In this document: positions 10,742 to 21,081 of the stretch, piece after piece | Layout: each line of letters opens with the position of its first letter | How positions within the stretch are numbered: the stretch's first letter is position 1 | NCBI GenBank assembly: GCA_024734495.1 | Contig: JALMQS010000104.1 | Coordinates: 372,001 to 436,000, forward strand | Source: Forficula auricularia | Lineage: Eukaryota > Arthropoda > Insecta > Dermaptera > Forficulidae | Direction of reading: 5' to 3' | Length of the DNA stretch: 64,000 bases | The notes under the pieces: model-generated | Told to the model about the DNA's origin: nothing | Database searches by the model: none | Seen by the model: the letters and a program-made list of their open reading frames with translations, nothing else | Position numbers and translations under genes: made by a program

Positions 10742-10790
10742 GAATATAGTTTCGAAGACTTGGTTTTCATCATCAGTCTTTTTTAATTAT
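10742..10790 (-). ncRNA. hammerhead-ribozyme-like motif, locus A left arm
   Basis: Minus strand: CTGATGA, T, GAAAAC-CAA-GTCTTC (stem II with one mismatch), GAAA, then CTATATTC. Conserved core present. Stem III is not self-complementary and stem I is weak, so activity is doubtful. Confidence 0.55.
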
Positions 10791-10888
10791 AAATATTAAT
10801 TTTTAATTTTAAATGGCTCCCAGTAAAGATCGAAAATTTTCAATATCCATACGGTATTGACCCCATAAAAAATAATATTTATGATTAA

Positions 10889-10932
10889 AAAAGACTGATG
10901 ATGAAGACCAAGTCTTCGAAACTATATCTCAA
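10889..10932 (+). ncRNA. hammerhead-ribozyme-like motif, locus A right arm
   Basis: CTGATGA at 10895-10901, then a perfect 6-bp stem II GAAGAC/GTCTTC with loop CAA (10903-10917), then GAAA at 10918-10921 and CTATATC. The core and stem II are ideal; stem I shows only about two pairs and stem III is not clear. Confidence 0.6.
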
Positions 10933-10968
10933 ACAAATAAATAATATATATAATATATATATATATCT

Positions 10969-11000
<32 letters not shown>

Positions 11001-11018
11001 TATATAATTTCGATATAT

Positions 11019-11610
11019 AGGGTGACCCAGCCATTAGTTGATACCCATCCAGTAGTTGATCGAATGTTCAAATTTTCGTGTCATTTTCAGTCGGAAACAA
11101 CTATTTTCTCTGGGCCCATTGAAAAATATATTTAGTTATTTATGATTTAAGTGTTGACAACTCAGGTTGTTTCACATATCGAAGAACCAACTAAAACCAG
11201 CAAAACAAGAAATCTTTTTCGGTTCATGAGCTGCAATACTTTTAAAAAATGTAATTTTTTAATTTCCATTGTGTCTCTTAAAAAATAATAAAAAAATAAA
11301 TAATAATAAAATAAAATATAAATGAAATTATCAAACTGTGTTATTTTACCTCCTTTGAAATCATTGGATTTGACTTTGATCAGAAATTGGATTCGCCCGA
11401 TCAACTAATGGAACAATTTTTTTTTTTTTTAATTCTATTGTTTGTGCTCTTTAATAAGGCCTGAATTTTATATTCTTCTATGATTGGACACATATAAGGG
11501 ATTGTTATTATGGTGTGAGTTTTCTATTAAGATTTCAAATGAAAGCTGGGTGATAAAAATAGCGTAGCATCGGCGTTATTTGATCAACTACTGGTTGGAG
11601 TCACCCTACC
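11019..11610. mobile_element. TA-flanked MITE nested in foldback A
   Basis: Ends GGGTGACCCAGCCATTAGTTG and the complement of GGGTGACTCCAACCAGTAG, flanked by TA as in Tc1/mariner-type elements. No transposase frame; the open frame at 11162-11404 shows nothing recognisable. Confidence 0.7.
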
Positions 11611-12139
11611 TAATAGTGTGTATGTTTATTTGCATCAATCAGAGGACAACCTCTTTGTTTCTATTTGTGTATACCTAACACACTTTGGTAAAAACTAATG
11701 TTAAGCCTTTGGAACTACAACTAGATATTAAAAAAAAAGCTTTGAAATCAATTTTTTTTACTCCATAAATTTACACTTCATATTGTTAAGTAAAATTAAT
11801 TTAAAAAGTTTTCTTTTTTTTAAATAAGTACCTATTATTTTTGATTTTTTGAATTTTTCATCAAAATTCTCTGTTGATATGAAATTAAATAGAACTTTAA
11901 TCACTTCACACTTAAGGAGATTCGAGACTGTTTATCATTTTTATAAGAAAATTCTCAAATTTTTACCATCGAATCATTGATGCATTAAATATTTATTATC
12001 TAAATTTGAATTTGATCGTCTGTCTCATTACCGAGAAATAAATTATTGAAAATTGTTCTTTTAACATGGAAGTAAATGGACCGAACTTTTAAAAGGGCTA
12101 TATCTTCTATACAAATTATACCATTTTCAACAAATTTAT

Positions 12140-12990
12140 ACAGATCAAAAAATTTAATCAGAAAAAAAAATGGTCGTTTGAAATTGTTAAGTGCAAAAAG
12201 GGCTCGCGAATCAAAAAATTTAAGAAACACTGATATAATAAATAGCTACTTTATTTCAAAAGAGGTGATTATACTGTAGAATTACACGCATCACCTCTGG
12301 AGGTGACAAAATATAACAAACAATTCAATCGAAAATATTTTATAGCTTAATATTAAATTGAAATTAACATATTAATACAATACGTATTTAATAATATTAA
12401 ACATTTCTATAAAATATAACCTTTTTTTTTATTTAAAATTGACCTTGTCCGTTAGAACATTTGGTCAATGATACATAAAATACATATTTATACAAAATTT
12501 TATATAATAATTATAATATTAATTAGGTACATAAGCTAAATTGAAATTTGGAACATACATTATTTTAAGTATTTTTTTTTCAAATTACATTTCTACTCTT
12601 TACGCAATTAATCACAATTATGTTAGATTAGAATAAATATAATAAATTAACTTTTCCTAAAGAAATTATGTAGGTATCTAACAATAAATCGACTTAAGTC
12701 ATCGTTGCGGTTTAAATAAGAAAGAAGAATTGTCATATTTGTTGGAAGTTCTACTTTTCTTTGGATTGTTGTATAAAAGCGTTCAATTTTGTTGACATTG
12801 TTTGCGTATCCCAAGTAAAAGAAGGATTCTCTCGAAGACCTATTCTGTGCATATGAGCTGGGGTAGTAGCATGGCCTATTCAGCCTAATAGTTGAACAGT
12901 TATTTTTCTGAACAACTTGATGTCATTAAACCATGGTTATTTTGGTATATTAGGCTGTATGTTGTATAGATGCCTATTTATAAATATATA
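12140..12990. other. AT-rich inserted DNA, no gene recognised
   Basis: Part of the insertion in the TTAA element. 12320-12430 resembles 25330-25470 (shared AAACATTTC then TAAAATATAACC), a dispersed repeat. No coding or RNA gene seen. Confidence 0.4.
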
Positions 12991-13113
12991 ATATTATTTT
13001 ATTTATTTATTTTTCGAGGATCTTAATTCTCTTTTAGAATAGGTGTTGATTTTCTTTTGTTTGCAAAAAATAATAACACAGTTATATTTTTTTCATTTAT
13101 TTTATTTTATTGT

Positions 13114-13162
13114 TATATCAAGGGACGTTTCGACATATACATTCATGTCATCATCAGCCTAA
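13114..13162 (-). ncRNA. hammerhead-ribozyme-like motif, locus B left arm
   Basis: Mirror copy of the right-arm motif: CTGATGA (plus-strand 13151-13157 TCATCAG), stem II GACAT/ATGTC, then GAAACGTC (plus 13124-13131). Confidence 0.72.
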
Positions 13163-13774
13163 AAATAAAACCATCCTTTCATTATTTCCAATATCCATAA
13201 TTTTATAAACAAATGAACACATCACATCTTTTTTACATTATTTACATTCTTTCTTACATCAAAAAAAGCATCAAACATACCTTGAACAATCTTAAATTTA
13301 TTTGATCCAATCAAATCACATTCTGATTCATCTGAATACATATCACAATTATTTTCTTTTTCTATTTTTACTATTTACTGATCTATACGATAACACAAAG
13401 AACTCCAATTTTCAACACATAAAGCACCAGTGAATACACATCCCGAAACATTAAATCCCCTAAAATGTATTGCCAACCCAAAAAACCTTCCAGTATCCCC
13501 CTAATATTCTAAAATTTAATCAAAAAACATTAAAATGTCCTATCCTTATCGTATAGATCAGTAAATAGTAAAAATAGAAAAAGAAAATAATTGTGATATG
13601 TATTCAGATGAATCAGAATGTGATTTGATTGGATCAAATAAATTTAAGATTGTTCAAGGTATGTTTGATGCTTTTTTTGATGTAAGAAAGAATGTAAATA
13701 ATGTAAAAAAGATGTGATGTGTTCATTTGTTTATAAAATTATAGATATTGGAAATAATGAAAGGATGGTTTTAT

Positions 13775-13826
13775 TTTTAGGCTGATGATGACATGAATGT
13801 ATATGTCGAAACGTCCCTTGATATAA
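13775..13826 (+). ncRNA. hammerhead-ribozyme-like motif, locus B right arm
   Basis: CTGATGA at 13782-13788; stem II GACAT/ATGTC with an 8-base loop; GAAACGTC at 13808-13815, predicted cleavage after C13815. Stem III is the self-complementary ACGT, as in ribozymes that work as dimers. Stem I begins AGG/CCT. Confidence 0.75.
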
Positions 13827-14510
13827 CAATAAAATAAAATAAATGAAAAAAATATAACTGTGTTATTATTTTTTGCAAACAAAGAAAATCAACACCTATT
13901 CTAAAAGAGAATTAAGATCCTCGAAAAATAAATAAATAAATTAATATAAATAAAATTCTCAGATCCAATCTTATAAATATATAATATTATATTTTGAAAT
14001 TATTGATATGTTTATTTATAACTATTGAGCTAGTTATTTGGAGCAGGCAACTACTGAAATAAAAATGCTCAATGAAATTAAAAAAATTAAATTTTTTGAT
14101 TGGTATTTTCTTCAAATTGCATTAATTCACACACTAGGTGGCGGCCGGCCGCCCCTGGACCGCCTTTATGAATCGAATGATACATTTTTCAATAGATTTG
14201 ACAGTCTAGTTAATTAGTTATTCATAAATGTAAAAAAATAAAAAATTATTTGTAGCCAACAGAATATAACAAAAGCACTAGTGTAGAATTCCAACTCTAT
14301 TTCTTGAAATCGTTTTTTGTGTTAAATAAATGTTTTTTATAATTAGAAAAAATTATCTCAATATTCTTTTTATTAATATTATCAAAACAAAGATTTTTAT
14401 TCGAAATTAACCTCAGTAATAACAATTTTTTTTATTAAAAAATTTGGTATGCAGACGTTGTCACTCTAGAAAAATACAAAAGATTAGTCCATAAATTTAC
14501 TTGTAAAAAA

Positions 14511-14921
14511 TGTTTGTAACAATAGAGGCTGTTGGGAAAATCCACGAATAAAAAATATAATATTCGAAACGCGTAAAGAGCCTTTCAAACACAATAGGGA
14601 CATTTTAATAAAATAAATACATATAGGAATATAATTGTGGGACAGAGAAAATCAAAATCAATTTATATGTTTGTACATCTCGAACTTTCTGAGAGAAAGA
14701 GCCAATAACATGATACCCATTTGAGTAATCGTCCTTATATTAGTATAAACTCTAAAATTGGAATAAATTAATCAATATAATGCATTATTGGTGACTTGGA
14801 ATAAAATGTGGTTCTGAGTTTCAAATTACCGATAAATAGTTTAGAAAATCCGCCATATGAGATGCCTTCTACTCCAATCCAGCATTCAAAATTGAATCCT
14901 ATTATTTTCACAATTCGACTG
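14511..14921. other. duplicated 3' flank of IR2; no gene
   Basis: Matches the 3' flank of IR3 (26270-27200) in pieces, for example TGCATTATTGGTGACTTGGA and TTGAATCCTATTATTTTCAC. It lacks the Penelope-like insertion found there and so serves as the empty site. Confidence 0.6.
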
Positions 14922-16756
14922 TCAATTCTGACTTAAAGATGTTGTACGTTCATGAAGAAGCCAATATTTTGATATACATTCCAAAAGAAATACAAAAGTT
15001 GATATGGATAGACCAACAAATAGAATAATGAAAGCAATTTGGAGATCGTCCATAGTGAAAACTTTGACAGGGGGTTCTTCTGTTTCTTGAAATAGTTTTG
15101 TAACCAATTGTTTCCACTCAGTTATATGTCCCGCCCACTGGCCGATTCCACTCTCGTAATAAGACAATAATAATTTATGCATTTGCTGTTCGAATGCAAA
15201 GCTTTGATAGTAAAGAGGATACGAGCCAATTGTCTCTTTTACAGCATGCAACTTTTTTGATAAAGTTGGAATTTTATTAATCATCAAACGCGCGGATTCA
15301 CAGGGCGTTATCAGTGCATAATCTGTATGGTTAAAAACGTCATTTAATGTTCGAATAGATGTATATCACTAAATCATATCCACTAAGGATTAAATGTCCA
15401 ATCATTTGCGTAAATACATTTTGAATATCTAACTTGTCACTAAATCCTATTATACGCACCCGAAAATCAAAATGCATGAATAAAAATATGAACAGATGAT
15501 GGATAAATTTTGATCTTTGATTTGTTTAATTTCATTGATAGGTGGGTATACTGGTGGTACTTGCATATACTTATACAGATTACTCTGGAACCCTGTGATG
15601 ATCACAATTGACATTAGCATCAACAGTCCGGCTAGAAACCTGTGCAAATTTGTATTCAACGAAGGTAACCAGTAAATCGGTTCAGTCAGTATCAGACTGT
15701 ACATTTGAGACAACGACAGAGACAGAGAATTTTGTTTATTGAGGAAAAACCAAGCCACTCCGGAGATTAACCACATGACAGTCAACATCACCCACACTTT
15801 CCAGTGAAAACACCACATAATAGCCTCCCATTTCGGTCTATCCGTTCCCTTTTGAACTACAAAACACATTGACATTATACTATAAGGGTCTGAATTCAAT
15901 TTTATATCAAGTGGCTCAACAAATATATTAGCAAACTAAATAGGCAGTTTATTCGGTAGAATCTGGATCAACCATATTCCACTTTTCAAACCAAATCTTC
16001 CGAAAAAATTCTAGTGAATTTTTCTCACTAGCTCGTTTTTTCATTAATTTATCAAATGTCGAATGAAATTTAATTACAGCCTTATGTAAATTCGGTTTTT
16101 TATTGAAATATGCATCTTTGATATTTTCGATTTTTTGACCAGGCTTTTCAGACCAAGGTGCACGTAGTCCAGATTTCGTATTCATTGGAACAATTCTTCT
16201 GGAAATGAAATAAAATGATCGATTGAAAAAATTCACTCCACATTGCATCTTTTGGTATTTTATTTAAATAGTTCTTTTTTGAACAAGTAGAATAGTCTTC
16301 TCTTAAATCAATATAAAAGAGAATCTTATTCCTTGGCGATAGTATAAAAAGAATTACAGAATTCAATTCCGATTATATAGAATGTTGATTTCTCTTCTTG
16401 TGATGGATCCCAAACAACTTATCTGCATTATCACCTGTTATAATCGGCCAATGTTCACTAATCTCTTTACACATCTCTCGAAAATATGGATATGGTCGCA
16501 CTTTTGAATTATCTATCACATATGTCTCTTGATCTAAATAGAAATGCAGCTTCGAAATGTTAACGAGTAGATCAAAGTTCTTTCCACTTGTCACAAACTT
16601 GGCTTCATTTCGGTTTATATTCATTATTATTAATATTAGCAATAGATATATAATATACATGATTAATATTTTAGAGCAAGTGCTCTCTCTTCTCTTACTC
16701 TTTAGACACTGAATAAGGGCAAGCTTATAGAAAATACAATTATATATCAAACTCAC
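14922..16756 (-). pseudogene. ionotropic receptor pseudogene, copy 2 (IR2)
   Basis: Five minus-strand pieces (16373-16756, 16148-16366, 15949-16248, 15450-15899, 14922-15287) follow the intact IR3 from signal anchor to C-terminus. The N-terminus reads MYIIYLLLILIIMNINRNEAKF. The channel part keeps TM1 (WVMLTVMWLISGVAWFFL), the pore (MYSLILTEPIYWLP), TM2 and TM3 (LQIAFIILFVGLSISTFVFLLECISKYW), and the C-terminal half keeps SYYESGIGQWAGHITEW. Frame changes near 16370, 16200, 15930 and 15440 plus a damaged segment at 15290-15450 destroy the reading. It was a divergent ionotropic receptor, an insect chemosensory cation channel. A longer N-terminus (MSLIYNCIFYKLALIQ...) than the IR3 start is shared with IR1. 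Confidence 0.87.
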
Positions 16757-17763
16757 CCTTTGATCGGATAATTATCTCTAAGGAAATATCAATAACAATT
16801 TAAAATTCATAAAACTTTTTTTTTATTTATAAATTAATACTTCAGCTTTTACGCGACATTTTCATAGAATATAATGTGAAAGTATTGCGATGCCCATGTC
16901 TGGGTCCTGACTCTTTGAGAACTTGTATCTCAGAGATGAATAAAGTTCTTTACAATAAAATATATAGGTATAATTATAAATACAGAATGATCAAGGGAGT
17001 ATATAAACAATTTTTCTCGTTTAATAAAGTAGATATTTTAATATAAAATTCAGGATGAAATGCGTAGTCAACGCGGTCAGATGCGGTTCGGTTCTATCTA
17101 TGGTAGATCTCGATTCGATTAACATCTTCTATATAGAACTACGATTGATAAGATAAGAAAAAACTAGTACTTCGTTTCCAGGTGGGAGTTTAAGTGTGCA
17201 ATTATTTTCTTCTATAAAAGCAGAATAAGGGCAACAAGCGTTTAAGTGTGCAATTATTTTCCTCTATAGAAACAGAATAAAAGCAACAAGCTTAGAAAAT
17301 ACAATTTCATATCAAACTCTGCCTTTTATCGTATAATTATTTCTAATGGGAATATCAATAACTATTTAAAATTCATAAAACTTTTTTTTATTTAATTTCG
17401 AAATACGCATATTCTTTTTTAGTTATTATTTATATAAAATAAATCAATATTTCATCTATTACTATAAAATTCTAAATCGAATGCTGCGAACAGTGGTGAA
17501 ATGATTATTTGTTAAACATTTTTAAAATGCTATTTCATAATTCTTTATTTTCACTGGTCCAATCACACAACCTAGTTTGACTGGGATTTGCTGGTTCCAA
17601 CTTCGCGAGAATGAAATTTCCTATTATTTATTGGTGAAATCATCCAACTTAAAATCTCTTTTTATTCGAGAAATTTCTACATGATTTGAATTTAACTATT
17701 ATATATATTAATAATATTAATAATGCTAATAATAGTGTCTTTATTTGAAGACAGATATATACA
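16757..17763. other. duplicated 5' flank of IR2; no gene; contains a 52-bp tandem duplication
   Basis: Flank shared with IR1 (TCTAAGGAAATATCAAT) and with IR3 (CTTTGAGAACTTGTATCTC versus a variant at 30187). 17188-17239 and 17240-17291 are two copies of a 52-bp unit beginning GTTTAAGTGTGCAATTATTT. No gene seen. Confidence 0.6.
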
Positions 17764-18139
17764 TGTAAATTTGAAATTAACGCCAAAATGACAAAGCACG
17801 GAACGCCCTCAGAAGGAGACGAGAAGAATCAAATATCTAACCTTAACATGTCTTTTTGATATCATTTTATAATATAGCATTATATAGAGTCTTATAAGAA
17901 TTTAATATTATAATAGAAATAATTGTAACACTGTAAATATATTATTATTCTAAATTATATTTAGAATAAATAAAGGACATTGAATTTTGATTCTTCTTTA
18001 TAGGTAATTAATCATGTTCATTCAAACAATATTGTATTATATATGTAAATAATATTTCTGACAATATATTCTTCTTTATAGCTGAATCAATCTTTAATTA
18101 CCTGTCAAAACCCCACGGGGAAGAATAAACCTTATTACA
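17764..18139 (+). repeat. 5' LTR
   Basis: Starts TGTAAATTTG and ends TTATTACA. A TATA-like stretch (17957-17975) lies ~20 bases before TGAATTTTGATT (17981-17992), a likely start of the R region. AATAAA-type signals are also present. Confidence 0.92.
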
Positions 18140-18151
18140 AATCAAAATTCA
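18140..18151 (+). other. self-priming primer-binding site (inferred)
   Basis: The 12 bases right after the LTR, AATCAAAATTCA, are the exact reverse complement of 17981-17992 inside the LTR. No TGG-initiated tRNA complement is present. This is the arrangement of Tf1/sushi elements, whose own mRNA 5' end primes minus-strand synthesis. Confidence 0.65.
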
Positions 18152-18161
18152 CTCCTGCAAG

Positions 18162-19244
18162 ATGACAACAAGGGTTATAATCCATGTGAAGAAAATTCAA
18201 CAGGATGGCATTTCGGTTTATTCTATCAAAGCAGCGGAGGACCAAACAACTTATAAATTTCCTAAAGAATTCAGAGATGAAAAATCGCATCAAGAAATAT
18301 TAGCCTTAAGTGCATCTAAAGCAGCAATCAAAGGTATGTCAAAATCTGGAAACTTTAGAAACATAAAATTAACATGGACGCCTGAGATAAAATCATTATA
18401 CATGGATAAAGATGAAAACTTCATTTTCAAAGGCTGTTTATTGGAAGAAGTAAATAATGAATCCATTAACACGCCCAAAAATAGTGAAATAGAAGTCGAT
18501 GAAAATATTAATGCACTACATAACATAGAAAAAAAGTTTAATTTAGAAATATTCTATGGCAGAGATCAAGATGCAAGTGAATGGATAAATTCGTTTGAAA
18601 AAGAATGTATTAGAAACAATATAATAAATCATAGATTAAAAATACAAGCGTTAAAATATTTCTTAAATGGAACGCCTAAAAATTGGTACGACCTAAATAT
18701 AAAAAAATTTGAGCATGATGCATGGCCAGAATGGGTTAGTTCATTTTTACTAGTTTTTACAAAAAGAGGATGGTCTCAAATAAGATACGCCTATAAATAT
18801 GAACATATAAACGGCTCATTTGTAGACTATGCAATTAAAAAAGAAAAATTGCTAATTGATGCTGATTTCGAAATGCCAGAAAAAACAAGAATAAATCATA
18901 TAGTAATTGGATTACCAATTAAGATTCAAAACCAATTGGAAAGATTAGAAATAAAAAGAACAGATTACTTAATAAGCTTTTTACAGAAATTAGATTCAGA
19001 GAATTCCTATATTAATAAAACAAATATAAAAGAAAACTCACATGCTTTAGAAAAAAGAAAGAGTGATTATAAGCAAATAGAAAAAAAACCTTGCTTCAAA
19101 TGCGAAAAATTAGGAAAGCCAAATAGATATCACCCAATAAATCTATGCTTTAATAAAAAAAGATATGCTGAAATTGCAGAAACATTATTAAATGAAAATA
19201 TTATCGAAAATAAAACTGAAAGTGGAGAAGAAAAAACTAAATAG
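18162..19244 (+). CDS. LTR retrotransposon Gag
   Basis: A 360-codon frame starting 22 bases after the LTR. Residues ~125-285 look like a Ty3-type capsid (FYGRDQDASEWINSFEKEC, then LKYFLNGTPKNWYD). Near residues 308-327 a single zinc knuckle-like motif reads CFKCEKLGKPNRYHPINLC, that is C-x2-C-x9-H-x4-C, wider than the usual CCHC spacing. The N-terminal ~120 residues are lysine-rich and unrecognised. Gag forms the particle and binds the genomic RNA. It overlaps pol by 53 bases in a different frame, as expected for frameshift expression of pol. Very A-rich codon use. Confidence 0.85.
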   Translation: MTTRVIIHVKKIQQDGISVYSIKAAEDQTTYKFPKEFRDEKSHQEILALSASKAAIKGMSKSGNFRNIKLTWTPEIKSLYMDKDENFIFKGCLLEEVNNESINTPKNSEIEVDENINALHNIEKKFNLEIFYGRDQDASEWINSFEKECIRNNIINHRLKIQALKYFLNGTPKNWYDLNIKKFEHDAWPEWVSSFLLVFTKRGWSQIRYAYKYEHINGSFVDYAIKKEKLLIDADFEMPEKTRINHIVIGLPIKIQNQLERLEIKRTDYLISFLQKLDSENSYINKTNIKENSHALEKRKSDYKQIEKKPCFKCEKLGKPNRYHPINLCFNKKRYAEIAETLLNENIIENKTESGEEKTK

Positions 19245-21081
19245 GCCCCACAGATTTATACCATTAATAAATTTAAAAATTAAAATAGGCAAAAATAAAG
19301 AAGTCAAGGCGGTCTATGATACTGGATCAAATATATCCTTGGCAAACAGTAAATTAATTGATGAACTAAAGAAAAATATAGAAAAGGATAAAATTTTTTT
19401 CAAAACTCTAAACGGTATAAATCATGTGAATGGGCAAACAAAATTAGAATTACAAATAGGTAATATAACAGATTCATTAAATGTATATGTAATTAAGAAT
19501 GATAATTTTTCGTATGATTTATTATTGGGGCTAGATGCCATTAAAAAATTCAAGTTAATACAAGACGAGAATTTACAAATATTACAAAAAAACGTCTCTA
19601 AGAATAATAAAATTACATTAAATAAAGAGATGATAGAAGATAAAAAGTTAGATAAAAACTTAAATAAAAAAGAAAATGAAATAGTTTTATACATAAACAA
19701 TGAAAATAGTAAAAAGAAAGATAAAGATACTGATATCATATATTGGGAAAACTGCAACAATAAAATAGAGAAAGACTATGAATTGTGTAATATGTACTTT
19801 AACGAATACATAGAATTAAAAGAATATGAAACTTATTTGAATCATTTAAATAAAGATAATAGAAAAAAGATTATGAATATATTAGAAAAGAATAAATCAG
19901 CATTTGCCAAAGATAAATATGATGTCGGAAGAGTAAAAAATGCAGAAGCTAAAATAAGATTAAAAGAATATAAATACGTATACAAAAAACCTTATAGGTG
20001 TTCAATTTCCGACCAAAAAGAAATTGATGCTCAAGTAGAAAAACTTTTGCAATCGTCATTAATTGAGGAATCAAGTTCGCCATTTGCGGCGCCTGTCACC
20101 ATGGTTTTCAAAAAGGATGAGGGTAGTAAAACCCGTTTTTGTGTTGACTATCGAGGTATAAACTCCTTATTGGTGCCAGAAATACATCCCTTTCCACGTA
20201 TAGAAGATATTATTGTCAAAGCAGGAGACTGTAACTGGTTCTCAGCGTTTGACATAAATTCTGCGTTTTGGTCAATTCCGATCAGAGATAAAGACAAGGA
20301 AAAGCTTGGTTTTATTACTCAAAGCGGCCACTACCAATGGAATGTTTTGCCGTTTGGACTAAAATTGTCAAGTAGTGTTTTTCAAAGGATACTGGCAAAT
20401 TGTATTAGGAGAAACAACCTGAGTAACTTTTGTATAAATTATATAGATGATATCCTGGTATTCTCAGAAACATTTGAAGAACACCTAAGGCATATTCAAC
20501 TGATAATTGAAACAATGAAGAGAGAAGGTTTTAAATTGAAATTATCTAAATGCAATTTGGCAAAGAATTCAGTAAAATACCTAGGGCATATTATTGAAAG
20601 AAGCAAAGTAAGACCATATAATGATAACTTAATATCAATTAAAAAGTTTGAACAACCAAAAAATAAAAAGAATGTAAGACAATTTTTAGGAAAAATAAAC
20701 TTTTACCACAGATATATAGAAAATTCAGTGAAGTTGTTAGAGCCACTTCACAGACTTCTTAGGAAAGATATAAAATTTGAATGGGACAATGATTGCCAAA
20801 TAGCTTTCGATAAAGTCAAGGGACTCCTTTGCTCCAGTCCTATTCTATTGATTTATAATCCAGAAAAGGAAGTCTTCATATATACAGACGCATCAGGAGA
20901 GGGGATTGGGGCTGTGTTAAAACAAGCAGACGATGAAGGATTTCTCCACCCAGTGGCCTACTTCTCGAAAAAGCTAAATCCGACACAAAAAAAAGGAAAG
21001 CGATATTTTTGGAATGTCTGGCCATTAAAGAAGCCATTGTCTACTGGCAACACTGGCTGCTCGATCGAAACTTCACTGTAA
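19192..21081 (+). CDS. LTR retrotransposon Pol: protease, reverse transcriptase, RNase H start
   Basis: The frame overlaps the end of gag and probably starts by frameshifting, not at the ATG shown. The protease carries YDTGSNISLA (about residue 42) and LLLGLDAIKKF. The RT has FCVDYRGINSLL, FSAFDINSAFWSIPI (first catalytic D), LPFGLKLSSSVFQRI and the YIDDILVFS box (~20440-20465), then FLGKINFYHRYI. RNase H begins with YTDASGEGIGAVLKQ (~20881). After LNPTQKK the frame is lost at an eight-A run (20988-20999) and runs into a stop at 21081; the true continuation is in the next entry. The deficit is one base, so either a recent inactivating mutation or a homopolymer sequencing error. Confidence 0.88.
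   Translation: MKILSKIKLKVEKKKLNRPHRFIPLINLKIKIGKNKEVKAVYDTGSNISLANSKLIDELKKNIEKDKIFFKTLNGINHVNGQTKLELQIGNITDSLNVYVIKNDNFSYDLLLGLDAIKKFKLIQDENLQILQKNVSKNNKITLNKEMIEDKKLDKNLNKKENEIVLYINNENSKKKDKDTDIIYWENCNNKIEKDYELCNMYFNEYIELKEYETYLNHLNKDNRKKIMNILEKNKSAFAKDKYDVGRVKNAEAKIRLKEYKYVYKKPYRCSISDQKEIDAQVEKLLQSSLIEESSSPFAAPVTMVFKKDEGSKTRFCVDYRGINSLLVPEIHPFPRIEDIIVKAGDCNWFSAFDINSAFWSIPIRDKDKEKLGFITQSGHYQWNVLPFGLKLSSSVFQRILANCIRRNNLSNFCINYIDDILVFSETFEEHLRHIQLIIETMKREGFKLKLSKCNLAKNSVKYLGHIIERSKVRPYNDNLISIKKFEQPKNKKNVRQFLGKINFYHRYIENSVKLLEPLHRLLRKDIKFEWDNDCQIAFDKVKGLLCSSPILLIYNPEKEVFIYTDASGEGIGAVLKQADDEGFLHPVAYFSKKLNPTQKKGKRYFWNVWPLKKPLSTGNTGCSIETSL

Larger units (their letters stand above)
10604..11690. 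mobile_element. foldback element with hammerhead-like arms (locus A), carrying a nested MITE
   Basis: Outer arms read inwards from TTTTGCCGAGAGTAGCAG and TGTCCTCTGCTTGATGCAAA on the left, with the complement at 11630-11690. Inner arms (10735-10795 and 10885-10945) contain mirror-image copies of a CTGATGA...CGAAAC motif. A near relative lies at 62490-62760. The right half is interrupted by the MITE at 11019-11610. Confidence 0.75.
12995..13950. mobile_element. long foldback element with hammerhead-like arms (locus B)
   Basis: Arms of about 390 bp (12995-13390 and 13555-13950) are near-perfect inverted copies around a ~160-bp spacer. Each arm ends outside in a sequence like CGAGGATCTTAATTCTC and carries a hammerhead core with GAAACGTC. 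No protein coding. Confidence 0.88.
11911..14510. mobile_element. TTAA-type element split by a ~2-kb insertion
   Basis: 11895-12140 and 14165-14510 are the two halves of one repeat that is continuous, in reverse orientation, at 58898-59500. The left end reads TTAAGGAGATTCGAGACTG and the other copy begins TTAAGGAGGTTCGGAAC, suggesting inverted repeats with a TTAA duplication. Everything from 12140 to 14165 is foreign to the repeat. Confidence 0.65.
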
